This document shows, one piece after another, positions 5,833 to 10,296 of a stretch of 10,296 nucleotides of DNA. The translations under genes were made by a program, and so were the position numbers. Below the pieces are notes generated by a model that searched no databases, was not told the DNA's origin, and worked only from the letters and a program-made list of their open reading frames with translations. Every line of letters starts with the position of its first letter. Position 1 is the stretch's first letter. The DNA lies in NCBI GenBank assembly GCA_016191985.1, contig JACPVB010000173.1, forward strand, positions 1 through 10,296, in the 5' to 3' direction. The stretch is from Chloroflexota bacterium. Its GTDB lineage: Bacteria; Chloroflexota; Anaerolineae; Anaerolineales; Villigracilaceae.

Positions 5833-5861
5833 AAGAAACAGTCACTAAGAGACTGTTTCTT
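5833..5861 (+). terminator. Hairpin terminator of the STAS-DsrE unit
   Basis: AAGAAACAGTC (5833-5843) and GACTGTTTCTT (5851-5861) are perfect 11-bp arms around a 7-nt loop. It begins 32 bp after the read-through stop at 5800 rather than after the internal UGA, which fits the gene ending at 5800. The T tract is short (TTTCTT), so it may be a weak terminator or a 3' stability hairpin. Confidence 0.6.
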
Positions 5862-5864
5862 AAG

Positions 5865-5953
5865 TACACGGATTTGACGGATCACACGGTCAGACACGGA
5901 TTTTTTAATGGTTTTTTCCGTGAGAATCCGTAAAATCAGTGTCGTCCGTGTCC
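5865..5953. repeat. Imperfect palindromic repeat, ACACGGAT type
   Basis: The left half carries ACACGGATTTGACGGAT (5866-5882), a nearby ACACGG and a second ACACGGA. The right half, read in reverse complement, gives a closely similar ACACTGATTTTACGGAT preceded by GGACACGGACG. The halves flank a T-rich centre. Repeats built on ACACGGAT / ATCCGTG words are, from memory, frequent intergenic elements in several phyla. It contains no gene and lies between the DsrE terminator and the terminator of the convergent YqaE gene. A partial relative occurs at 4934-4968. Confidence 0.6.
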
Positions 5954-5994
5954 AAAAAATGAATGAAGAAACGCTCTGTAAGATAAGTTAACAC

Positions 5995-6029
5995 AAAACC
6001 GCCCTGTGAGAAATTCACAGGGCGGTTTT
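5995..6029. terminator. Strong bidirectional terminator downstream of the YqaE gene
   Basis: AAAACCGCCCTGTGA (5995-6009) and TCACAGGGCGGTTTT (6015-6029) form a perfect 15-bp stem with loop GAAAT. T runs on both strands let it stop the YqaE transcript (minus), which ends 13 bp away, and any read-through from the DsrE side. Confidence 0.92.
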
Positions 6030-6041
6030 CTTTGGAAAATA

Positions 6042-6206
6042 CTATTTCAAAACAACATACAAACCATGCAGCAGACCAGGCAGACCGCCCAGCAAAGTCA
6101 GCACAACGTTGATCCAAAAATCGTTATCGATGCCGCCTTTCTTTAAATACACAGCCAGCGGGGGAATGAAAAAGCACAAAATGACCTGAATGACTTTGTT
6201 GTCCAT
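6042..6206 (-). CDS. YqaE/Pmp3 family small membrane protein (UPF0057)
   Basis: A 54-aa protein of two hydrophobic helices, matching the YqaE/Pmp3/UPF0057 family of small proteolipid-like membrane proteins linked to stress and membrane potential. The first helix (about 5-20) holds the family Phe-Ile-Pro-Pro-Leu-Ala-Val-Tyr; the loop has Lys-Lys-Gly-Gly-Ile-Asp; the second helix starts at Asp-Phe-Trp-Ile-Asn (29-33) and contains Leu-Thr-Leu-Leu-Gly-Gly-Leu-Pro-Gly-Leu-Leu-His-Gly-Leu-Tyr-Val, near family consensus. The length is normal. The ATG at 6206 has GGAG 7 nt upstream. It lies 74 bp after the histidine kinase on the same strand but has its own promoter and a strong terminator, so it is probably a separate unit. 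Molecular function in bacteria is not established. Confidence 0.92.
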   Translation of the reverse strand: MDNKVIQVILCFFIPPLAVYLKKGGIDNDFWINVVLTLLGGLPGLLHGLYVVLK

Positions 6207-6247
6207 CGGAACTCTCCTCTTATAAAGTTGAATTAAACAGCACTGGT

Positions 6248-6277
6248 ATTATACAACTCAACGCAGCAAAATGTCCA
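6248..6277 (-). promoter_or_regulatory. Promoter of the YqaE-family gene
   Basis: On the minus strand TGGACA (6277-6272, five of six) is followed by an 18-nt spacer and a perfect TATAAT (6253-6248). The predicted start is near 6241, leaving a 35-nt leader with the ribosome site AGAGGAG before the ATG at 6206. The promoter sits in the gap after the histidine kinase stop at 6281. Confidence 0.75.
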
Positions 6278-6280
6278 AAC

Positions 6281-7489
6281 TCAATCAGGCAGCACCCTGG
6301 GAAAAACGATCTGAAACGTAGCGCCTTTTTTTTCTTCGGATTTCAAGCGGATCTCACCCTTCAAAACATTCTCCACAAGGTTGCAGACGATGGCCAGTCC
6401 CAACCCCGTACCGCCCTTGGAACGGGCTGTTGTAAAAAACGGTTCATAGACGCGCGGCTGGTTTTCCGTTGGAATCCCTCTGCCATAGTCCTGCACGGTC
6501 AGGCGGTAATTCTTGTCATTTTCCAATTCAATGGTTATATCCACAACCCCGCCGGACCCGTTCGGGTAGGCGTGCCGCTCCGCATTGGTCAACAAATTGA
6601 TCAGGATCTGTGAAAGAACCCCGCGATACCCCACCCAATTCTTCTGCTCAGAAGCCAGCTTGTTTACAAGGTTCACCGAAACCTGGCTGCGTTTTAAACT
6701 AACCAGCATCAGGTCAACCGTCTCTCGGATAGCTTCAGATATATCGAAAAATTCCTTTTCCTCCGTCAACTGTCCCACGGAAACCTTCTTGAAATCCTGC
6801 ACCAGTTGATGAGCGCGTTCCACATTGCGGCGGATCAACTCCAGCGATTCAGCAATATCCGCCGCACGCTGGACGGTGATCTCCTTGGGAATGGACAACT
6901 CACGCGCCATGATGCTCACTGCCGTGTTAATCACACCCAAAGGCGTATTGATCTCGTGCGCCACGCCCGCCACCATCTCGGTCAACGCACGCTGTTTTTC
7001 AGCTTCCATCTGGGTCGCAAGAGTCCGCCCGGAAATTAATTGCTTGAATTCACGGTCATTCGCCGCCCGTATCTGTTCGCTCAAAACCGAAAGAATTTCA
7101 ATGATCTCCTCAGGGGTGGATTGGCGAATGACATCCAGCATCAAGTCACGGTCGATGGCAAGGAATTCCGAATCCCCCGAAGTGATCACCGTCGCCTGGC
7201 GCGGCTCCCTGCTCAACATCGCAATCTCGCCAAAAACCTGAGACTCGGATAATTCAGCCACAACAATCCTTCCCCTGCCCATGTCTCCGCGCTCGATCCG
7301 CACCCCGCCCCGCAGGATCAAATACATCGTCGCCGAATGTTCCCCCTCGCGGAAAACAACCTTACCCGCCTGCACAAAAACATGCGAAGCGGCGCTCGAA
7401 ATCGTGGTCAATTGTGTGTCGGAAAAAGAGGCAAAGAATTTGGATCTTCTCAAAAAATCAAGGCTGGATTTCTTCTTTTCGCTGGGCAT
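6281..7489 (-). CDS. Soluble sensor histidine kinase with N-terminal cNMP-binding domain
   Basis: A 402-aa cytoplasmic protein with no membrane segments. Residues about 15-135 form a Crp/Fnr-type cyclic-nucleotide-binding domain; the phosphate-binding segment reads Phe-Gly-Glu-Ile-Ala-Met-Leu-Ser-Arg-Glu-Pro-Arg-Gln-Ala-Thr-Val, so the Glu and Arg-x-Ala-Thr expected for ligand binding are present. A helical linker leads to a HisKA domain with H-box Ala-His-Glu-Ile-Asn-Thr-Pro (phospho-acceptor His178). The HATPase domain has N-box Asn-Leu-Leu-Thr-Asn-Ala-Glu-Arg-His (about 298-306), G1 Asp-Tyr-Gly-Arg-Gly-Ile, F-box Glu-Pro-Phe-Phe and G2 Gly-Gly-Thr-Gly-Leu-Gly-Leu. All catalytic boxes are intact. 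I choose the ATG at 7489; a GTG three codons upstream (7498) is possible. No response regulator is in the window, so it is an orphan kinase. Cyclic nucleotide control of kinase activity is inferred, not shown. Confidence 0.93.
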   Translation of the reverse strand: MPSEKKKSSLDFLRRSKFFASFSDTQLTTISSAASHVFVQAGKVVFREGEHSATMYLILRGGVRIERGDMGRGRIVVAELSESQVFGEIAMLSREPRQATVITSGDSEFLAIDRDLMLDVIRQSTPEEIIEILSVLSEQIRAANDREFKQLISGRTLATQMEAEKQRALTEMVAGVAHEINTPLGVINTAVSIMARELSIPKEITVQRAADIAESLELIRRNVERAHQLVQDFKKVSVGQLTEEKEFFDISEAIRETVDLMLVSLKRSQVSVNLVNKLASEQKNWVGYRGVLSQILINLLTNAERHAYPNGSGGVVDITIELENDKNYRLTVQDYGRGIPTENQPRVYEPFFTTARSKGGTGLGLAIVCNLVENVLKGEIRLKSEEKKGATFQIVFPRVLPD

Positions 7490-7502
7490 TGTATACACTA
7501 GT

Positions 7503-7533
7503 CACCTGAGTAGGAAGGGGTATGTTTCAGGTG
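7503..7533. promoter_or_regulatory. Inverted repeat upstream of the histidine kinase, possible operator
   Basis: CACCTGA (7503-7509) and TCAGGTG (7527-7533) are perfect 7-bp arms 17 nt apart, just upstream of the kinase start at 7489. A TACAAT (7540-7535, minus) at the edge could be a -10, without a clear -35. The spacing fits a dimeric regulator site, but no regulator is known. Confidence 0.35.
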
Positions 7534-7540
7534 TATTGTA

Positions 7541-7597
7541 TTATTTCTTCCTCGTTCCAGCCTTCTTTGCAACCTTCTTAACAGGCTTCATTTCCAT
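7541..7597 (-). other. Lysine-rich 18-codon ORF after threonine synthase (doubtful)
   Basis: ATG 7597 to TAA 7543-7541 encodes M-E-M-K-P-V-K-K-V-A-K-K-A-G-T-R-K-K. It is in the same frame as threonine synthase, separated from it by that gene's TAG, one codon, a TGA and an open stretch. It has no Shine-Dalgarno sequence. It may be the remnant of a lost basic tail or a chance frame in an A-rich region; a Lys/Pro/Ala tail also ends the TerC protein at 9675. I see no other gene and no convincing terminator between 7543 and 7651. Confidence 0.2.
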
Positions 7598-7651
7598 ATG
7601 GTTTTTCAGCTTTTTAGAAAAAATCCCATTTTTCAGGAAATAAAATCAGCG

Positions 7652-8686
7652 CTACGTTTCGATCACCTCGATCAACGCCGCATAATCTGCGGGAATAACC
7701 TTGGGGGATTGGAACGATTCGGTGATGATGGATGGGTCCTTCATCCCGTGACCTGTGCACACCACCACAATGCGCCTGCCCTTCACTTCAAACTTCCCGA
7801 CGGCTGATTCTGCCAACAAGCCGCTCAACCCCGCAGCAGACGCCGGCTCCACCCAAACCCCTTCCGAAGCCAACACCCTCTGCGTAGACAATATCTGCTC
7901 ATCCGTTACAGCAATGATCCTGCCATTCGATTCCTGCGCCGCTTCCAGCGCCTGCTCGCCGCGCGCTGGCCTACCGATCCGAATGGCTGTGGCTACCGTC
8001 TCAGGCTTTTCCACAGGATGACCTAGCACGAGCGGAGCCGCCCCAGCCGCCTGTACGCCCAAAATTTGCGGCAGTCCTTTTTGATATTGTTTGAACCCCG
8101 CCCAGTATGAGGTGATATTCCCTGCGTTTCCAACAGGCAGGCACAACCAGTCTGGCGCAGAGCCGAGGTCATCGCAGATTTCAAAGGCCGCGGTTTTTTG
8201 TCCCTCGATGCGGAAGGGGTTGATCGAATTGACCAGCGCAATCGGCGTCTTTTGGGTAATCTCCACCACGAGAGAAAGCGCATCGTCGAACGAGCCTTGA
8301 ATCTGAATCACCTCCGCTCCGTAGGCAATCGCTCCAGCTAGTTTTCCCACTGCCACCTTGCCTTCAGGAATCAACACAATCGAACGCAAACCCGCTCGCG
8401 CCGCATAGGCCGCAGCGGACGCTGCTGTGTTTCCTGTCGATGCGCAAATCACGGTCTTTGCTCCGCGCCCAACAGCTTCACTAATGGCGGCGGTCATACC
8501 GCGGTCTTTGAACGAACCGGTGGGATTCAACCCCTCAAATTTGATGAACAATTCACAACCAAGTTCCCTGCTCAAACGCGGCATGGGAATCAATGGGGTA
8601 TTCCCCTCGAGCAGGGAAATGGGTTTTGTGTGGGCGGGTAAGTCGAGATATTGCCCATAGCGATGGATCAAGCCCTGGTAGGTCAT
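7652..8686 (-). CDS. thrC: Threonine synthase
   Basis: A 344-aa PLP enzyme (fold type II) that converts O-phospho-L-homoserine and water to L-threonine and phosphate, the last step of threonine synthesis. The N-terminus has the substrate-site segment Leu-Leu-Glu-Gly-Asn-Thr-Pro-Leu (25-32). PLP attaches at Lys60 in Asn-Pro-Thr-Gly-Ser-Phe-Lys-Asp-Arg-Gly (54-63). Ser-Thr-Gly-Asn-Thr-Ala-Ala-Ser (about 83-90) contacts the cofactor ring, and Pro-Val-Gly-Asn-Ala-Gly-Asn near residue 185 binds its phosphate. The length matches the short bacterial type. The start at 8686 has CGGAG 5 nt upstream. It is divergent from homoserine kinase, which makes its substrate. Threonine dehydratase is a relative, but the N-terminal segment, the glycine-rich loop and the neighbour favour threonine synthase. 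No strong terminator is visible downstream, so some read-through toward the histidine kinase is possible. Confidence 0.95.
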   Translation of the reverse strand: MTYQGLIHRYGQYLDLPAHTKPISLLEGNTPLIPMPRLSRELGCELFIKFEGLNPTGSFKDRGMTAAISEAVGRGAKTVICASTGNTAASAAAYAARAGLRSIVLIPEGKVAVGKLAGAIAYGAEVIQIQGSFDDALSLVVEITQKTPIALVNSINPFRIEGQKTAAFEICDDLGSAPDWLCLPVGNAGNITSYWAGFKQYQKGLPQILGVQAAGAAPLVLGHPVEKPETVATAIRIGRPARGEQALEAAQESNGRIIAVTDEQILSTQRVLASEGVWVEPASAAGLSGLLAESAVGKFEVKGRRIVVVCTGHGMKDPSIITESFQSPKVIPADYAALIEVIET

Positions 8687-8713
8687 ATCAACTCCGAGAT
8701 TAAGAATGGGGCG

Positions 8714-8719
8714 ATTATA
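8714..8719 (-). promoter_or_regulatory. -10 element of the thrC promoter
   Basis: A perfect TATAAT on the minus strand (context AGGTATAATCG) lies about 28 nt upstream of the thrC ATG, with the ribosome site CGGAG in between. The -35 is poor (TATGAT at 17 nt), so an activator may be involved. The element sits in the 67-bp gap shared with the divergent homoserine kinase promoter. Confidence 0.6.
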
Positions 8720-8738
8720 CCTATCTTAGCGCAGGTAT
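8717..8738. promoter_or_regulatory. Inverted repeat between the divergent thrC and thrB promoters
   Basis: ATACCT (8717-8722) and AGGTAT (8733-8738) are perfect arms 10 nt apart that overlap or adjoin both -10 elements. This could be an operator able to control both promoters, or simply the two similar promoter contexts facing each other. No known repressor site is recognised. Confidence 0.3.
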
Positions 8739-8740
8739 CA

Positions 8741-8746
8741 TATAAT
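8741..8746 (+). promoter_or_regulatory. -10 element of the thrB promoter, probably leaderless
   Basis: A perfect TATAAT ends 7 nt before the ATG at 8754, so transcription should start at or next to that codon. No Shine-Dalgarno sequence is present. An ATG at 8745 overlaps the hexamer itself and would not be transcribed from this promoter. No good -35 is visible. Confidence 0.6.
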
Positions 8747-8753
8747 GTCCCGC

Positions 8754-9638
8754 ATGATAAAAATCCGAGTCCCCGCCACTTCCGCCAACCTGGGTCCAGG
8801 CTTCGATTGTCTGGGCCTTGCTTTGAATCTTTGGAATGAAATTTCGTTCGAGGCCGCCGATAAGCTCACCTATCACGTCACCGGCGAAGGCGCGGAGAAG
8901 TTAAACAAAGGCACAAAAAATCTTTTGACAAAAGCATACGCACTTGCCTACGAAACCTGCGGGCAAAAAATGGGCGGCGTGAAAATCTGCGCGCACAACG
9001 AAATTTTGATGAGCAGTGGATTGGGTTCGAGCGCAGCCGCAATCGTGGCGGGGTTGTTTGGCGCAAATGAAATGCTGGGCAGGCCGCTCGGCGAAAGCGA
9101 CCTCTTGAAACTTGCCACCGAAATGGAGGGGCATCCCGATAATATTGCGCCCGCCCTGTTTGGTGGACTGGTTGTATCGGTGATGGCGCGGGACGAGATC
9201 ATTACGAAGCGCTATGAAATCCCCGAGTTAACCCTGGTGATCGTCAAACCCATGCTGGATTGGCCCACCCGCATGGCGCGCGCGGTTCTGCCAAAATCCG
9301 TCTCCCGCACCGATGCGATCCACAACATTGGGCGCGCCGTTTTAGTGGTGGACGCACTGCGCACGGGCGACCTTGAACTGCTCCAAAAAATCATGGATGA
9401 CCGCATCCATCAGCCCTACCGCTTGAGACACATTTCAGGGGGCGTGGCGGCTTACAAAACCGCCAAACAATTTGGGGCTGCTGCGCTTTCAGGAGCGGGG
9501 CCATCCATCATAAATTTTGTTTCTCCTGAAAATGCAGAGCAGGCAAAAATGGAAATTGCAAAAGTTTTTCAGGAACGCGGAATCGAGACGAGGGAGGTCA
9601 TTACAAAGCCCGTCTTGCAGGGTGTTCATGCAATATAA
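8754..9638 (+). CDS. thrB: Homoserine kinase
   Basis: A 294-aa GHMP-superfamily kinase that phosphorylates L-homoserine with ATP to O-phosphohomoserine, the substrate of the adjacent threonine synthase. The N-terminal motif is Arg-Val-Pro-Ala-Thr-Ser-Ala-Asn-Leu-Gly-Pro-Gly-Phe-Asp (5-18). The ATP-binding GHMP motif is Ser-Ser-Gly-Leu-Gly-Ser-Ser-Ala-Ala-Ala (87-96). Glu-Gly-His-Pro-Asp-Asn (about 123-128) is the conserved ThrB signature, and Gly-Ala-Gly-Pro-Ser-Ile near residue 247 is motif 3. The length is typical. I place the start at ATG 8754 rather than 8745 because 8745 lies in the -10 hexamer and the family normally begins a few residues before Arg-Val-Pro-Ala. The gene is divergent from thrC, not in an operon with it, and ends at a terminator shared with the convergent TerC gene. 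Confidence 0.96.
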   Translation: MIKIRVPATSANLGPGFDCLGLALNLWNEISFEAADKLTYHVTGEGAEKLNKGTKNLLTKAYALAYETCGQKMGGVKICAHNEILMSSGLGSSAAAIVAGLFGANEMLGRPLGESDLLKLATEMEGHPDNIAPALFGGLVVSVMARDEIITKRYEIPELTLVIVKPMLDWPTRMARAVLPKSVSRTDAIHNIGRAVLVVDALRTGDLELLQKIMDDRIHQPYRLRHISGGVAAYKTAKQFGAAALSGAGPSIINFVSPENAEQAKMEIAKVFQERGIETREVITKPVLQGVHAI

Positions 9639-9668
9639 AACTGCCAGTTTTTGACTGGCAGTTGTTTT
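9639..9668. terminator. Bidirectional terminator between thrB and the TerC gene
   Basis: AACTGCCAGT (9639-9648) and ACTGGCAGTT (9654-9663) form a 10-bp stem with loop TTTTG. TTGTTTT follows on the plus strand and TTTTAT on the minus strand. The left arm directly follows the thrB stop codon. Confidence 0.9.
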
Positions 9669-9674
9669 CTCAAT

Positions 9675-10296
9675 TTACTTCTTTTTGCTCTTTGGCTTTA
9701 TCTTCTTTGCAGGGCTGGCTTTAACTGCGACGGGAATGGGCTGTAACTCCACCTTCGGTTCCTTGTATGGGTCACGCAGGTTGACAGGTTTGACATGGCT
9801 GGCACGCACACGGATATTGATCATTTCCACAAAGACGGAAAAGCCCATTGCGAAGTACACGTATCCCTTTGGAATGTGCTGGTGCAAACCTTCCACAATA
9901 AGGGTGAACCCAATTAGCAGCAGGAAACTCAAGGCAAGGATCTTGATGGTGGGATGTCTTTCCACAAATTCGCCAAGTGGAGTTGCAACAAATACCATGA
10001 CGATGGCTGCGATGATCACTGCAGCGATCATGATCTCGATATGTTCTACCATGCCTACGGCTGTGATCACCGAGTCCAATGAGAAGACGATATCGAGCAG
10101 CATGATCTGGATGATGACGCTGACGAATGTCGCCGCAACCCTGGCTGAAGCGTGACCTTCCTTGCCTTCCAATTTGTCGTGAATCTCATGGGTGCTTTTC
10201 CACAAAAGGAAAAGACCGCCCGCAATCAGAATCAGGTCACGACCAGAAATGCCAATCGCCTCGCCGCCAACCCAGGGGATCTGGAAAAGCGGTTCC
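9675..10296 (-). CDS. TerC family integral membrane protein (N-terminus cut by window)
   Basis: The frame is open from the window edge to a TAA at 9677-9675; 206 residues are visible and probably a few dozen are missing. The visible start (Pro-Trp-Val-Gly-Gly, then Ile-Ser-Gly-Arg-Asp-Leu-Ile-Leu) and Phe-Leu-Leu-Trp-Lys-Ser-Thr-His-Glu-Ile-His are typical of TerC/YjbE/YgdQ-type proteins, as is the helix Leu-Leu-Asp-Ile-Val-Phe-Ser-Leu-Asp-Ser-Val-Ile, whose aspartates are conserved and thought to bind metal. Further helices follow, containing Thr-Pro-Leu-Gly-Glu-Phe and Leu-Leu-Ile-Gly-Phe-Thr-Leu-Ile-Val-Glu-Gly. Family members are implicated in metal ion (often manganese) export and resistance; the substrate here is not shown. 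The C-terminus is a Lys/Pro-rich cytoplasmic tail ending in three lysines, longer than in many relatives. It converges on homoserine kinase and has no evident link with it. Confidence 0.9.
   Translation of the reverse strand, partial: EPLFQIPWVGGEAIGISGRDLILIAGGLFLLWKSTHEIHDKLEGKEGHASARVAATFVSVIIQIMLLDIVFSLDSVITAVGMVEHIEIMIAAVIIAAIVMVFVATPLGEFVERHPTIKILALSFLLLIGFTLIVEGLHQHIPKGYVYFAMGFSVFVEMINIRVRASHVKPVNLRDPYKEPKVELQPIPVAVKASPAKKIKPKSKKK

Noticed and set aside
5905..6117. Minus-strand 70-codon frame
   Set aside because: It runs through the strong terminator and the repeat, and overlaps the well-supported YqaE gene in another frame.
7281..7643. Plus-strand 120-codon frame across the histidine kinase start and the following gap
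   Set aside because: Mostly antisense to the kinase; the hydrophobic end comes from an A/T-rich gap, with no ribosome site and no family.
1..10296. CRISPR array, tRNA, rRNA, transposase
   Set aside because: No regularly spaced direct repeats, cloverleaf-like tRNA sequence, rRNA stretch or transposase motifs were recognised on either strand.

Overview
The window is about 10.3 kb of bacterial chromosome with moderate GC and tightly packed genes on both strands. The mix of families (a DUF1684 protein, an ECF transporter with a fused double ATPase, a single-domain STAS/SpoIIAA-like protein, a small DsrE protein, a cNMP-domain histidine kinase), together with palindromic intergenic repeats of the TCATTGCGAGG and ACACGGAT kinds, suggests a member of the Chloroflexota, probably class Anaerolineae. 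That is an inference from style; no rRNA or other marker gene is present.

Layout. Positions 1-219 hold the tail of a membrane protein, followed by a terminator. A DUF1684 gene (+, 330-1157) converges on a three-gene ECF transporter operon on the minus strand: double ATPase 4817-3204, S component 3123-2170, T component 2064-1192. This operon has a near-consensus promoter at 4868-4896, and each of its two gene gaps contains a palindromic repeat. Next is a two-gene plus-strand unit: a STAS/SpoIIAA-like protein (5047-5424) and a DsrE-family gene (5441-5800). A minus-strand block follows: a 54-aa YqaE/Pmp3 membrane protein (6206-6042), a soluble cNMP-binding sensor histidine kinase (7489-6281) and threonine synthase (8686-7652). 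Homoserine kinase (8754-9638) is divergent from threonine synthase, so the last two steps of threonine synthesis share a 67-bp promoter region. The window ends in a TerC-family membrane protein (minus strand, N-terminus cut off).

Main discovery. The DsrE-family gene contains an in-frame UGA (5678-5680) exactly where the family's CxxC cysteine is expected. The frame continues for 39 more codons of recognisable DsrE sequence. A hairpin follows 21 nt downstream with apical sequence AGGUCU, which fits the bacterial SECIS pattern and resembles the E. coli fdhF element. I read it as a selenoprotein with a U-x-x-C redox motif. Ordinary gene callers would end it at 79 residues or call it a pseudogene.

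Other points of note are probable leaderless transcription of the DUF1684 and homoserine kinase genes, stable hairpin repeats inside the ECF operon, an overlapping upstream ORF before the ECF ATPase gene, and related repeats on both sides of the STAS-DsrE pair. No intergenic stretch exceeds 300 bases.
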